A stretch of DNA of 64,000 bases from Paenibacillus sp. Root444D2 (GCF_001426375.1 NZ_LMEO01000045.1:182825-246824); one strand, 5' to 3'. Positions 18,260-26,817 are shown, counted from the stretch's first letter. Made by a program: numbers and translations. Notes: a model not told the origin generated them from the sequence alone.

Positions 18260-18427
18260 TTAAAAGGATACGTCTAGAAATCCGCTGCCGCCGCAAATCG
18301 GACAAGTGTTGGGCCAAAGGATACGATCCTGACCAAAATGGATCGACGACCCCTCTTTGTGAAAGTGCTCATCTGTGCTTCTCATTTCCTCTAAATCACC
18401 ATTACCTTGGCATGTTGGACAATCCAT
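18260..18427 (-). CDS. 55-residue zinc-ribbon protein heading the glyoxylate operon
   Basis: A short gene with the strongest ribosome site in the area: AAAGGAGG eight bases before ATG 18427. The protein has two Cys-pair knuckles, CPTCQGNG at residues 3-10 and CPICGGSG at 42-49, resembling half of the DnaJ-type CxxCxGxG zinc-binding repeat. They are separated by an acidic/His-rich middle (DEHFHKEGSSIHFG). The stop lies 34 bp before aceA, so the two should be co-transcribed. The function is unknown; a small zinc-binding regulator or stabiliser of the shunt enzymes is conceivable but unsupported. Confidence 0.7.
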   Translation of the reverse strand: MDCPTCQGNGDLEEMRSTDEHFHKEGSSIHFGQDRILWPNTCPICGGSGFLDVSF

Positions 18428-18468
18428 TGTTGTTTCCTCCTTTAATGTATTAATACAGAATTCATTTT

Positions 18469-18485
18469 GTTATATAATATATAAC
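18469..18485 (-). promoter_or_regulatory. Palindromic operator over the glyoxylate operon -10
   Basis: GTTATATAATATATAAC is a perfect inverted repeat around one central base. On the minus strand it overlaps the likely -10 (TATATT), 17 bp after a TTGAAC -35-like hexamer. Related palindromes lie at 18871-18885 and 18930-18939. Position over a -10 suggests a repressor site. Confidence 0.55.
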
Positions 18486-18552
18486 ACAGAACAAGACAAT
18501 GTTCAATACTGTTTTATAAAATTAATTACTTTTATAAATGTACTATAACAAT

Positions 18553-18585
18553 AAAAAACCTACCGAAAAATCGGTAGGCTTTTTC
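18553..18585. terminator. Bidirectional terminator
   Basis: CCTACCGA (18559-18566) / TCGGTAGG (18571-18578) with T runs on both strands. It ends the small gene at 18617-18814 and insulates the glyoxylate operon promoter from it. Confidence 0.85.
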
Positions 18586-18616
18586 ATTTTATTATATACG
18601 CTGCGCAGTCGGCCAA

Positions 18617-18814
18617 TTATCCCACTTCCACATCATTATCAAAGGCATAGTACAGTGTCAAAGACAATGGAGACAATGGATATAGAGCCGTTTCACCGCA
18701 TTCATCGTGTTCCGTACAAACTTCTCGTTTTGCAACAGACCGCTGAAAATCATAGGCGCGAAGGTTTGTGAATTTCCTTCTTTCAAACTCCATCGACGAT
18801 GCTAAACTACTCAT
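18617..18814 (-). CDS. Small hypothetical protein under a GTTATA-palindrome promoter
   Basis: A 65-residue frame starting MSSLASSMEFERRKF at 18814, eight bases after GGGAG; upstream Met codons in the same frame lack a site. The protein has two Cys (VCTEHDEC), an FERRKFTNLRAYDFQRS basic stretch and an apolar segment LYPLSPLSLTLYYAF. It has no recognised domain or membrane helix. Three points support a real gene: the ribosome site, a terminator 33 bp after the stop, and a promoter region with two GTTATA/TATAAC palindromes like that of the glyoxylate operon. Function unknown. Confidence 0.5.
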   Translation of the reverse strand: MSSLASSMEFERRKFTNLRAYDFQRSVAKREVCTEHDECGETALYPLSPLSLTLYYAFDNDVEVG

Positions 18815-18870
18815 ACCCATCTCTCCCTTCAACATATGAACCATTGTACCAATACAGACTGTGTTTATAT

Positions 18871-18939
18871 GTTATATTGTATAACTAAGCAAAACATTTA
18901 TGCAATAATAATTTTAAAATATTTTAATTGTTATATAAC
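18871..18939 (-). promoter_or_regulatory. Two further GTTATA/TATAAC palindromes upstream of the 65-residue gene
   Basis: GTTATATTGTATAAC (18871-18885) and GTTATATAAC (18930-18939). On the minus strand the first overlaps a -10-like TATACA placed 16 bp after TTGCAT. The remaining sequence to 19040 shows no gene. Confidence 0.5.
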
Positions 18940-19041
18940 ATTGTTTGTAGCACACTCAAAAACAGCAATTAAGGTTAAACATAATAAATGATGCGGCAAG
19001 ATTAGTGCTGTGTGACCCGAAAGATGGACACAATGGACATT

Positions 19042-19070
19042 AAAAAAGATGACCCCGAGGAGCCATCTTT
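19042..19070 (-). terminator. Terminator downstream of the PhyH-type gene
   Basis: AAAGATG (19045-19051) / CATCTTT (19064-19070) and a T run on the minus strand, about 80 bp after the stop at 19151. Confidence 0.65.
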
Positions 19071-19150
19071 TAACCGCTTAATTTAGAGTCATTCTTTTAA
19101 ATGTCCACGAATAGCGTCACAATTCATAGAACTTGCCCCTTCATTCTTTG

Positions 19151-19966
19151 TTACTTCTTATAAACAACCGGAAAATCGTCTCCGGTCAAAAGTTCGCCTG
19201 GTTGAACATGAACATGCTTATTCATGGGATGATTGCCTACAGGTTCATAACGAATATGTCCCGGCATATAATGGACCGCAATGGCACGCCGTTTCATCTG
19301 CGATTGATTCGGCAGTGAGCCGTGCCATGTCATGCAGTGATGGTAGCCAACCTGCCCCTTCTTGATCTCGAACGGAATCGGCTTTATCTCTACACCTTCA
19401 GGCAGCAGTTCAGGACGCTTATGCTTCGGCATATGGTCAGCCCCGTGAAGCAAATGCCGCTGGTGATCTCCCCATTGATGACTGCCGGGTACCATCCACA
19501 TGCAGCCGTTCTCAACAACAGCATCGTCCAACGCCACCCATGCGCTTATTAGCTCTGCTGGCTTGATGATCGGCCACAGCGGATGGTCCTGATGCCACTT
19601 CGTAGGCCCGCCTGTGATAGGCGGTTTGTATTGAATTTGATCGTGCCATATGCGCAGTGTGTCCGTACCGGCGAGTTGTGCAACATCCTCGCATAACGCG
19701 AGGTTAGCTGCATGCTGCAAGTAGACATCGCTGGCCATCCAGATGTTAACAACCTGAACAATTGTTTCACTGGCTTCCATGCTCATGCCATATTCACTGC
19801 TCTCTGAAGCCAAGTTGCGATTCAGTACCGGTTTCTTAACGGTCTTCCCTTCCAATACAAGATCTAACTCACGACGCAGAATCTCAACTTCCTCGTCGTT
19901 CAGCACAACATCGCCCTTAACAAAACCATCACGTTCAAACAACAGTACCTGCTCCGCCGTCAGCAT
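19151..19966 (-). CDS. Phytanoyl-CoA dioxygenase (PhyH) family protein
   Basis: A 271-residue Fe(II)/2-oxoglutarate-type oxygenase. WHQDHPLW near residue 125 supplies the HxD iron ligands. TWHGSLPNQSQMKRRAIAVHY near 215-235 supplies the distal His and the Arg that binds 2-oxoglutarate. An N-terminal LTAEQVLLFERDGFV is typical of the family. The substrate of such bacterial PhyH proteins is usually unknown. It is divergent from a cupin-AraC regulator with 159 bp between the starts, so that regulator probably controls it. Confidence 0.82.
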   Translation of the reverse strand: MLTAEQVLLFERDGFVKGDVVLNDEEVEILRRELDLVLEGKTVKKPVLNRNLASESSEYGMSMEASETIVQVVNIWMASDVYLQHAANLALCEDVAQLAGTDTLRIWHDQIQYKPPITGGPTKWHQDHPLWPIIKPAELISAWVALDDAVVENGCMWMVPGSHQWGDHQRHLLHGADHMPKHKRPELLPEGVEIKPIPFEIKKGQVGYHHCMTWHGSLPNQSQMKRRAIAVHYMPGHIRYEPVGNHPMNKHVHVQPGELLTGDDFPVVYKK

Positions 19967-20125
19967 GCCCTATAAGCCTATGTTTCGGCTTACAAGATCA
20001 AGTGTATCAGCATATGGTTCGCTAGTCGTTGCCATAAAGATTAGAACTAGTTGCACTTTTCAAAGGTTTTTGGCCAATAGCAGCGAAGTAGCTTAGAATA
20101 ACAAATCGACGAAGGAGCACGCCAA

Positions 20126-21034
20126 ATGGAACCTTCTCACCCGCTTGGACCGATAGCCTTATTACTCCCTGCAGTGAACTATGCCAATGTGGAGAAAGAT
20201 GTTTCGTCAGGCTTCGTTTTCGGCCCTCGTACGATCCCTGATTGCCAACTTGTTTACGTTTTATCCGGTAGAATTGATTTATGGATAGGCGCCCATATCT
20301 ACTCGCTGCTTCCCGGCGAATGTGCTTATTATGGACCGGGGACGCCGCATATGTTATCCGTGCATCCGAGTAGAGCAGCAACTTTCATCAGCCTGCACTT
20401 CGATTGGCACCGAGTGTCTCCAGAGCCTGTTCACCCTGGCGCTAAGCTGGAACGCTTTGCAGGCGGACCGCCATTTGACTCGCCGCTGCGGTACACGGTT
20501 GAAGTCGACGGTTATGGCAGCGTCGCCATTCCTGATCATTTCAGGCTAGTCACGGGAGAACGGTTGCTGCATCAGATTGTTCAGGAATACAAAGAGCAGG
20601 AGCCCGGCTATTCGCTCGTTTTAAGAAGTCTTCTGATGCAAGTATTAGCTGAAATTGTTCGCCAAGAATTAGAAATTTTAGCACTTCATAGCTCCAAGCG
20701 AAGCCTGATTGGACCAGCGCTGCAGATGATCAGGGAGCATCCAGAACATCCGTGGAGCTTATCAGAGCTAGCCCAACAGTGCGGTTATCACCATGCCTAT
20801 TTTGCCCAGTTATTTAAGGAAGTGATAGGCATCTCGCCGAAGCCCTACATGATTCGTAAACGGATACAATTGGCTAAAAAGCTGCTCTTGGAGGAAGAAA
20901 AAGTAGAGGTTGTTGCCAGCAAGCTCGGCTACGCTTCCGTCCATTACTTCAGTCGGCACTTCAAATCCATTACCGGCATGTCTCCGTCTTCATTTCGACT
21001 TTACGGTGGCGAGGGAGGCCCAATGGTTCAGTAA
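20126..21034 (+). CDS. AraC-family regulator with N-terminal cupin domain
   Basis: A 302-residue soluble regulator. The N-terminal half is a cupin-type ligand domain (DCQLVYVLSGRIDLWIGAHIYSLLPGECAYYGPGTPH, spread over 35-75). The C-terminal 100 residues are the double helix-turn-helix (SLSELAQQCGYHHAYFAQLF and VEVVASKLGYASVHYFSRHF, then GMSPSSFR). The ATG start has AAGGAG eight bases upstream. It is divergent from the PhyH gene. Its stop overlaps, on the opposite strand, the vestigial end of the beta-helix gene. The ligand is not predictable; small sugars are usual for cupin-AraC proteins. Confidence 0.85.
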   Translation: MEPSHPLGPIALLLPAVNYANVEKDVSSGFVFGPRTIPDCQLVYVLSGRIDLWIGAHIYSLLPGECAYYGPGTPHMLSVHPSRAATFISLHFDWHRVSPEPVHPGAKLERFAGGPPFDSPLRYTVEVDGYGSVAIPDHFRLVTGERLLHQIVQEYKEQEPGYSLVLRSLLMQVLAEIVRQELEILALHSSKRSLIGPALQMIREHPEHPWSLSELAQQCGYHHAYFAQLFKEVIGISPKPYMIRKRIQLAKKLLLEEEKVEVVASKLGYASVHYFSRHFKSITGMSPSSFRLYGGEGGPMVQ

Positions 21035-21082
21035 CCTCTCTTTGACTTTTGATCCAAATACAACGATTGTGGCACTAAGTCA
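21028..21082 (-). pseudogene. Vestigial C-terminus of the beta-helix protein
   Basis: Downstream of the beta-helix stop, in the same frame and after two stop codons, the minus strand encodes DLVPQSLYLDQKSKRGY and a stop. It nearly repeats DLVPQSLYLDQKAKRS inside the intact gene (21535-21580). The two DNA copies match at about 37 of 46 positions and lie 498 bp apart. Confidence 0.65.
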
Positions 21083-21090
21083 GTTCACGT

Positions 21091-23166
21091 TTACTTTTTC
21101 ACTAATTCGAAACTATCGAGTGCCGCCCAATTACCGCCGTTGGCATCATTCCATATCCCAATTTCAACTTGGCCGTTTGTCACTGGGATGTTGTCTATCG
21201 TATATTTCGTATAATTCGGTATTGGACTGGTTCCAATAACAGCATCGATTTCTGCGGCGCCGAAGTTTTTCGCGAATAGCTGTAACGTATTTTGCCCCCC
21301 ACTGGAGCGTACCCATACGCTAGCCGAGTAGAGTCCGTTTGGCACTGTCTTCAATTGAGACGTTATTTGTTGGTAATTCGTTGATGCCCAATGGGTCAGC
21401 TTATAGCTTCCACTCCATGGTAAATCCGTATCCACTTTTTGCGCTAGCGCTCCACTGTGCCATTCCGTCCATCCTGTCAGATCTCCTGTTTCAAACCCGG
21501 GGTTTGTCAATAGATTAACGGGCCCTCCTATGCTTCTCTTGGCCTTTTGGTCCAAATACAAGGATTGTGGCACCAGATCCAATCCAGTACCAATACCCTG
21601 TACCAGATCCTGCGGCGCAGAACCATCAGAACCAGGTACTGTATAGGTCACACCGTTCGCAGCTCCCCGAGTTCCTATCACATAGCCCTGACCAAATTGC
21701 TTTGATTTCACAATAGACGACTGTCCAGCGGCATAGGCAGTACCATTCGTATTCCAGATCACCGATTGGGTCGTTGTCCATCCATGCTCTATCGTTCCAT
21801 ATGGTCTATACACGGCTTCAATAAAGTCTCCGTTCAGCGTCATGTTATCAAATAAGTTGGCCATGCTTAAATGCATATGGAAATCCGTAGCCAGACGAGG
21901 CGTATTCGATGTGCTGTTGTAAATGACGTTTCCGCTCGTCCACATACTTCTGAAATTGAAGTTATGTCTTCCGTTCGTGGCCGTCGCATTTTGCACCAAG
22001 TTATCCGATCCCTGTATGGCGTACAAGTATCCATTACCGCCTTCGCCTTTATACTGCGGCTTCTGAAAATGGGTATTCTGTATGGTGACTGTACGAGATT
22101 GATTGATCGTAATACCATAGGATAACAAATGATAATCTCCGCTATTTGAACTAGGTTTGTAGCTGTTGACGTCATCCACCCAGCTATTTTTGGCATTTAC
22201 GATCGTTATCGCCTTAGAGTCATGCACATCGTAAGCACCTGTGCCTGCCACGTTGTAGTCCAAATCTCCCCAGCCTGTTCCCGTATGCTGCTTCATACCG
22301 ATAGACAAATCTTCGATTCCTGTCTCTGCAATGGCTTCGCCTATCTTATATACACGTGCATTATCCCTTGTTTTCACATCATAACGTATAGGAATATCAA
22401 GGGTAAGCGTGTTGGTAGAAGCATCAATACCTGTAATCTTCCGGTAGAACGTTGGTCCCTTCACAGATGCGTCCCACTTACCGGTCATACCGTGCTCGGC
22501 AATGAAAGCATCCGTTGCATCGGAGTGCACAATAATAAATTCGTTCACCGAATATCCACTAACACTATTAACAGGAATTGACATCGCCAACGGATGCACA
22601 TCACTTCGGATGGAAGTAGGTGTATTCGTTGGCGTAAACCAATCCGCTGACGTTACAGGAGAAATACGGATGACTGCTTTGCTCCGCATACTCGTAGAAT
22701 CATTGTAAATGAACGTTGATGTTTTACCTGACCCCCGGAGCACGACATTGTCTTTATTAATCCAGAGGGCACTTGTAGCTGTTCCTTGCGGCTTAACACG
22801 ATAAGTACCCGCAGGTAAATAGACAATACCTCCACCAGCGGCTCCGGCAGCATCAATGGCATTCTGAATGGCATTCGTGGAATCATTGGCCCCGCTTGAA
22901 TCTGCCCCATACTGTGTTACGACGTTATAGGTGGCGCCTGTCGGAGTGGCTGGGATACTTTTCTCACCTCTCCAATAGCCCGCATATGAAAAGTCCTGAA
23001 GAAATCGGCCTTGCGCATCTTTAAAACCAGGGGTCCAATCAGATGGATATACGGAGCTGCTCCAAGGCGTGCCTGCATATGCCGATTTACTAGGCACAAC
23101 AAATGATAGAACTAACATAAACATCCATACTGTTGCTAACAACTTCCAACCGAGCTTCTTTTTCAT
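21091..23166 (-). CDS. Secreted right-handed beta-helix protein with C-terminal carbohydrate-binding-like module
   Basis: A secreted protein of 691 residues from ATG 23166, eight bases after TGGAGG. A signal peptide ends near SAYAG. The Pectate_lyase_3-type helix begins NVVTQYGADSSGANDSTNAI, followed by GGGIVYLPAGTYRV, and runs to about residue 530 with repeating turns. From about 545 a separate beta-sandwich (LLTNPGFETGDLTGW, VPNGLYSASVWVRSSGG, ending FELVKK) resembles a CBM4/9 or CBM6-like module. I cannot assign a lyase family or catalytic residues. A cre site and strong promoter elements lie upstream. The cupin-AraC gene is downstream and convergent; the set 2 binding protein is upstream. 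Confidence 0.7.
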   Translation of the reverse strand: MKKKLGWKLLATVWMFMLVLSFVVPSKSAYAGTPWSSSVYPSDWTPGFKDAQGRFLQDFSYAGYWRGEKSIPATPTGATYNVVTQYGADSSGANDSTNAIQNAIDAAGAAGGGIVYLPAGTYRVKPQGTATSALWINKDNVVLRGSGKTSTFIYNDSTSMRSKAVIRISPVTSADWFTPTNTPTSIRSDVHPLAMSIPVNSVSGYSVNEFIIVHSDATDAFIAEHGMTGKWDASVKGPTFYRKITGIDASTNTLTLDIPIRYDVKTRDNARVYKIGEAIAETGIEDLSIGMKQHTGTGWGDLDYNVAGTGAYDVHDSKAITIVNAKNSWVDDVNSYKPSSNSGDYHLLSYGITINQSRTVTIQNTHFQKPQYKGEGGNGYLYAIQGSDNLVQNATATNGRHNFNFRSMWTSGNVIYNSTSNTPRLATDFHMHLSMANLFDNMTLNGDFIEAVYRPYGTIEHGWTTTQSVIWNTNGTAYAAGQSSIVKSKQFGQGYVIGTRGAANGVTYTVPGSDGSAPQDLVQGIGTGLDLVPQSLYLDQKAKRSIGGPVNLLTNPGFETGDLTGWTEWHSGALAQKVDTDLPWSGSYKLTHWASTNYQQITSQLKTVPNGLYSASVWVRSSGGQNTLQLFAKNFGAAEIDAVIGTSPIPNYTKYTIDNIPVTNGQVEIGIWNDANGGNWAALDSFELVKK

Positions 23167-23239
23167 CAAATGAACCTCCATCATTTTATTAGATTTTTTA
23201 AGCTCTTATGTCCGTTTCTGGGTGTCCGAACTGTTTGAT

Positions 23240-23279
23240 CACCTCCTTTATAAGATCAATTGTAATGTAAGCGTTTACC
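23240..23279 (-). promoter_or_regulatory. cre site and Shine-Dalgarno-like leader of the beta-helix gene
   Basis: TGTAAGCGTTTACC (23266-23279) matches the cre consensus at 13 of 14 positions and lies just upstream of a TACAAT -10-like hexamer on the minus strand. A few bases further comes AAAGGAGGTGATC, fully complementary to the 16S rRNA 3' tail, but with no start codon at usable distance and about 70 bp before the real start. The -35 is weak. Confidence 0.5.
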
Positions 23280-23383
23280 GTTTATCGCAAGAAGGGGTCC
23301 CCTCTTTTACGGGGACTTGTTTTTGGCATGTGGAATGATGTGTTGGATATTCAAGGAGGGGCAGATCTGCCCCTTCAATATCA

Positions 23384-24910
23384 TTACTTCGCATTTTTCG
23401 CGTACTGCGCACTGAATTCTTCGATAACTTTATCGCCGCCGGCTTTTCGCCACTGCTCGATTGCCTGCTTCCAGCCCGCTTCATCCAGCTTGCCCAGTAC
23501 AAATTTCGTACGGGAATCGTCAATGATCTGTTTTAATTCGCTGCCTTTCGTCGTTTGCGTACTAGAATCAAGCGGGTTAGATGGGTTATTCACGGCAATC
23601 GCCTCGTTGTCTCTTATCATTTTTCCGTATTTCTCCATCAGTTGTGTTTCTTTACCTGTTGTTTTCGCCGTATATTTCGCTACTTGCAATTGGAGATAAT
23701 TGGATCCAACCTCTGTGTCCTGCAGCTTTTGGTCGATGAATACCGGTTTACCTTCTTCTACTTTAAAATGTCTTCCCTCAATGCCCCATCCGAGCAAATC
23801 GAGCATTTTCTGGTCAGACAGCTTATCATAAAATCCGAGGATCTGCTTCAGCTCAGCCTCCGTCTTCACACTCGATTTCGGAAACATAAACACACTGTTA
23901 TAGCCTTGACCACCGTACGTCCTTTCCCCTTTTGGTCCTTTAATGCGGCTCACCACATCGATATCTGCTCCAGGGAACGTTTTGGTAAGCGTTGCTTGGT
24001 AGCCCGCTGCATCAATCATATTGGAAATCACAGCGCCTGCTTTTCCTTGATTGATATCATCTTTTTTCTGTTGGTTGTTCAGCACAGGGAAATCCTGTTT
24101 AATGAGCTTCTCGTCATACAGTTTTTTATAAAATTTCATCGCTTCATAATATTCCGGTGATAGGAAATCCGGGCTCAGCTTGCCGTCCTTCACTTCCCAG
24201 CCGTTCGGAGCACCCATGTAAGAAGCCACCGTATTAAAACCATCCATTACTTTTTCTTCCGTCAAGCCAACGGTATCCTGCTTTCCATTCTTATCTGGAT
24301 CGTTAAATGTAAAGGCATTCAGAATGTTATAAAGCTCATCCATTGTTTTCGGTTCACTTAAACCGACGGTTTTCAACCAGTCATTTCGAAAAATAATCCC
24401 AGAGGTCGATAAGTCACGGGCGCGGTATAGTCCGTAAATTTTACCGTCCACCTTAATATTGTCGAATACCGATTTATTCATTTTAGATAAATTAGGGTAC
24501 GCGCTTAAATACGGGCCAACTTCCCAGAACATGCCCGAACGAATGGCACTCAAAATATTGGAGTCTTTATTATTTTGCACGAGCATGGCCTTCGGCAGTT
24601 CACCTGAACCGATCGTGACATTGACCTTGTCCTTATAAGAAGAGTTTGGCACCCAAGAGATATCGAGCTTGGTGTTCGTATATTCTTCGATCTTCTTTTG
24701 GACATCACTGTCTGCCTTGGGAGGTTCCGCGTACATTAACGTCATAATGCTTAGTTTTAAAGGCTCCTTACTAGCCATTGCGGCACTCGTTCCAGTTCCT
24801 CCTGCAGCTGGGCTCGAATCGCTCCCGCAGCCCGTGAGTAATGCAGCTGCTCCTACGATGATGCTTATGACTGTAATTCCTGTTCTTCTCATTTTCAATT
24901 GGCGTTTCAT
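23384..24910 (-). CDS. ABC importer set 2 extracellular sugar-binding lipoprotein
   Basis: A 508-residue LplA-type lipoprotein, lipobox ending LTGC with Cys28, followed by a Ser/Ala/Gly linker. A FNDPDKNGKQDTVGL segment near residue 200 is the calcium-loop-like motif common in this group. ATG 24910 is preceded by GGGGAGG at 12 bases; Met7 is an alternative. It follows the two set 2 permeases by 57 bp and precedes the beta-helix gene, which could supply its substrate (inference from position). Two short hairpins (23295-23317, 23357-23374) follow the stop but lack a good T run. It resembles the set 5 lipoprotein more than those of set 3. Confidence 0.85.
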   Translation of the reverse strand: MKRQLKMRRTGITVISIIVGAAALLTGCGSDSSPAAGGTGTSAAMASKEPLKLSIMTLMYAEPPKADSDVQKKIEEYTNTKLDISWVPNSSYKDKVNVTIGSGELPKAMLVQNNKDSNILSAIRSGMFWEVGPYLSAYPNLSKMNKSVFDNIKVDGKIYGLYRARDLSTSGIIFRNDWLKTVGLSEPKTMDELYNILNAFTFNDPDKNGKQDTVGLTEEKVMDGFNTVASYMGAPNGWEVKDGKLSPDFLSPEYYEAMKFYKKLYDEKLIKQDFPVLNNQQKKDDINQGKAGAVISNMIDAAGYQATLTKTFPGADIDVVSRIKGPKGERTYGGQGYNSVFMFPKSSVKTEAELKQILGFYDKLSDQKMLDLLGWGIEGRHFKVEEGKPVFIDQKLQDTEVGSNYLQLQVAKYTAKTTGKETQLMEKYGKMIRDNEAIAVNNPSNPLDSSTQTTKGSELKQIIDDSRTKFVLGKLDEAGWKQAIEQWRKAGGDKVIEEFSAQYAKNAK

Positions 24911-24967
24911 ATTGAAATATTGCCTCCCCGAATTTTTTTCATGTGATTCATATTTTTGAAAACCCTT

Positions 24968-25846
24968 TCAACCTTTAACAGAGCCGAGCATGACCCCTTT
25001 GGCAAAATGCTTCTGCAGAAAAGGGTATACGATCAATATCGGAACGGTTGAGATGACGATAACGGCCATCTTGATGATTTGCGATGGTGGAGCTATATAG
25101 TTCTGATCGAACTGCGTGGAATCGCCGATCCCTCCCTGAGATAAGATCACGATTTGCCTCAACCAAACTTGTATCGGCCACATTTTAGCATCGTTGATAT
25201 ACAAGATTGCACTGAAAAATGTATTCCAATGTCCCACGGCGTAAAATAAAGCAAACGTTGCCAATACCGGTGCCGATAAAGGGAGTACAATGCGGAAAAG
25301 CAATCCCAGATCGCTGCAGCCGTCGATCTTCGCGGCCTCTTCGAGCCCTTCCGGTAATTGCCGAAAAAAGCTCACCACCACGATCAGATTAAAAGCACTA
25401 ATGGCGTTCGGTATGAGCAGCGCCCAATAGCTGTTAAGCAGTCCGAGCGATTTGACGACGAGAAAGGTAGGTAAAATGCCGCCATTAAACAGCATCGTAA
25501 ATACAATAAGCATCATAAATAACTTTCTACCGTCAAAGTCCTGCCTCGATAATGGATACGCCAATAGCGATGTAAACAACAAATTGATAAATGTCCCCAC
25601 CACTGTAATTCCTACTGTAACGAGCAAACTCCTTATCACGATGCTGGTGGAAAATATGTATCTGTATCCCTCAAGCGAGAATGAAGTAGGAAATAAAATA
25701 AAGCCGCGCCGGAGCACCTCTTCCGGTTCCGCAAACGAGACGGACACGATATAGATAAAAGGGATAATGGTTACCAAAGCAACTAGAATGAGAAATGTAT
25801 AATTGATACCGTCAAAAATACAGCTGCCTATGCTTTTGCTGATCAT
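24968..25846 (-). CDS. ABC importer set 2 permease, LplC/YtcP type
   Basis: A 292-residue permease with six predicted helices, a LEEAAKIDGCSD EAA loop near 180 for ATPase docking, and the GVMLGSVKG tail typical of the LplC/YtcP group. ATG at 25846, with AAAGGAA about eight bases before it. It lies 17 bp after the partner permease and 57 bp before the binding protein. No ATPase gene is present in the set. Confidence 0.88.
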   Translation of the reverse strand: MISKSIGSCIFDGINYTFLILVALVTIIPFIYIVSVSFAEPEEVLRRGFILFPTSFSLEGYRYIFSTSIVIRSLLVTVGITVVGTFINLLFTSLLAYPLSRQDFDGRKLFMMLIVFTMLFNGGILPTFLVVKSLGLLNSYWALLIPNAISAFNLIVVVSFFRQLPEGLEEAAKIDGCSDLGLLFRIVLPLSAPVLATFALFYAVGHWNTFFSAILYINDAKMWPIQVWLRQIVILSQGGIGDSTQFDQNYIAPPSQIIKMAVIVISTVPILIVYPFLQKHFAKGVMLGSVKG

Positions 25847-25863
25847 TATGTACCGTTCCTTTC

Positions 25864-26817
25864 TTAATATAGACCGCTTTCGCCGAATTTTTTGGCCATC
25901 CGGTTCGCACCCATAACAAGCATCAGTCCGATCAATGATTTGAACAATCCAACGGCTGTACTATAACTGAATTGGCCCTGCTGAATACCCACATTATAAA
26001 CATAAGTGTCGAATACCTCGCCTACTTCACGGTTCATGGCGTTTAGCATTAGGAAGATTTGTTCAAATCCGGTATCTAGGAAAGAGCCGAGTCTTAGAAT
26101 GAACAGGATGACGATAACACTTCGTATAGCCGGAAGCGTGATATGCCATACCTGCCGGAATCGACCCGCACCATCGATGGTAGCAGCTTCATACAACTGC
26201 TGATCGACCCCAGCCAATGCAGCTAGAAAGATAATCGTCCCCCAACCGGTTTCTTTCCAAACGACTTGCGAAACGATCATCGTACGAAACCATTCGCTTG
26301 AAATGAGAAATTCAACTTTGGGGAATCCCAACGCTGCAAGCATATCGTTGACAATTCCACCTTCAGTCGTAAAGAAAATGTAAGAAATCCCCACGACAAC
26401 GACCCACGATACAAAATGCGGAATATACACAATGGTTTGAATGGTGCGTTTGAACACTTCTTTCCTGACTTCATTTAATAATAGAGCCATGACAATTGGC
26501 AGTGGGAAAAAGAATACAAGATTGTAAAAAACCAAGATGAGTGTGTTCTTGAATAGCATGACAAAAGAGCTATCAAAGAAAAAGCGTTCGAAATGCTCAA
26601 ACCCGACCCACTTGCTATGCAGCATTCCCAGTGTAGGCTGGTAGTTCTGAAAGGCGATAAGAAGTCCCCACATGGGCAAGTATTTAAAAACAATAAAGTA
26701 GAGCATGCCTGGAATTGCCATCAGATACAGCCACCTGTTTTTAATCAGTCTCGCTAATACTCTGTGGCGGGTATAGCTCCTGGCTGCCGTTTTGACCGAC
26801 GCAGAAATCAGTTCCAC
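25864..26817 (-). CDS. ABC importer set 2 permease, LplB/YteP type
   Basis: A 317-residue permease that begins with GTG at 26817, ten bases after AAGGAGG; an ATG seven bases upstream is out of frame. It shows FKYLPMWGLLIAFQNYQPTLG after helix 1, YEAATIDGAGR as the EAA loop and a C-terminal KKFGESGLY. It is the first gene of the set 2 operon, with 170 bp between it and its AraC sensor, enough for a promoter and regulator sites. Confidence 0.88.
   Translation of the reverse strand: MELISASVKTAARSYTRHRVLARLIKNRWLYLMAIPGMLYFIVFKYLPMWGLLIAFQNYQPTLGMLHSKWVGFEHFERFFFDSSFVMLFKNTLILVFYNLVFFFPLPIVMALLLNEVRKEVFKRTIQTIVYIPHFVSWVVVVGISYIFFTTEGGIVNDMLAALGFPKVEFLISSEWFRTMIVSQVVWKETGWGTIIFLAALAGVDQQLYEAATIDGAGRFRQVWHITLPAIRSVIVILFILRLGSFLDTGFEQIFLMLNAMNREVGEVFDTYVYNVGIQQGQFSYSTAVGLFKSLIGLMLVMGANRMAKKFGESGLY

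Noticed and set aside
23210..23252. Leader-peptide gene starting GTG right after AAAGGAG upstream of the beta-helix gene
   Set aside because: The GTG is part of the Shine-Dalgarno sequence itself (no spacing), so ribosomes could not start there.
23295..23374. Terminators after the set 2 lipoprotein
   Set aside because: Two good hairpins (GTCCCC/GGGGAC and AGGGGC/GCCCCT) exist but neither is followed by a T run on the minus strand, so they are not listed as terminators.
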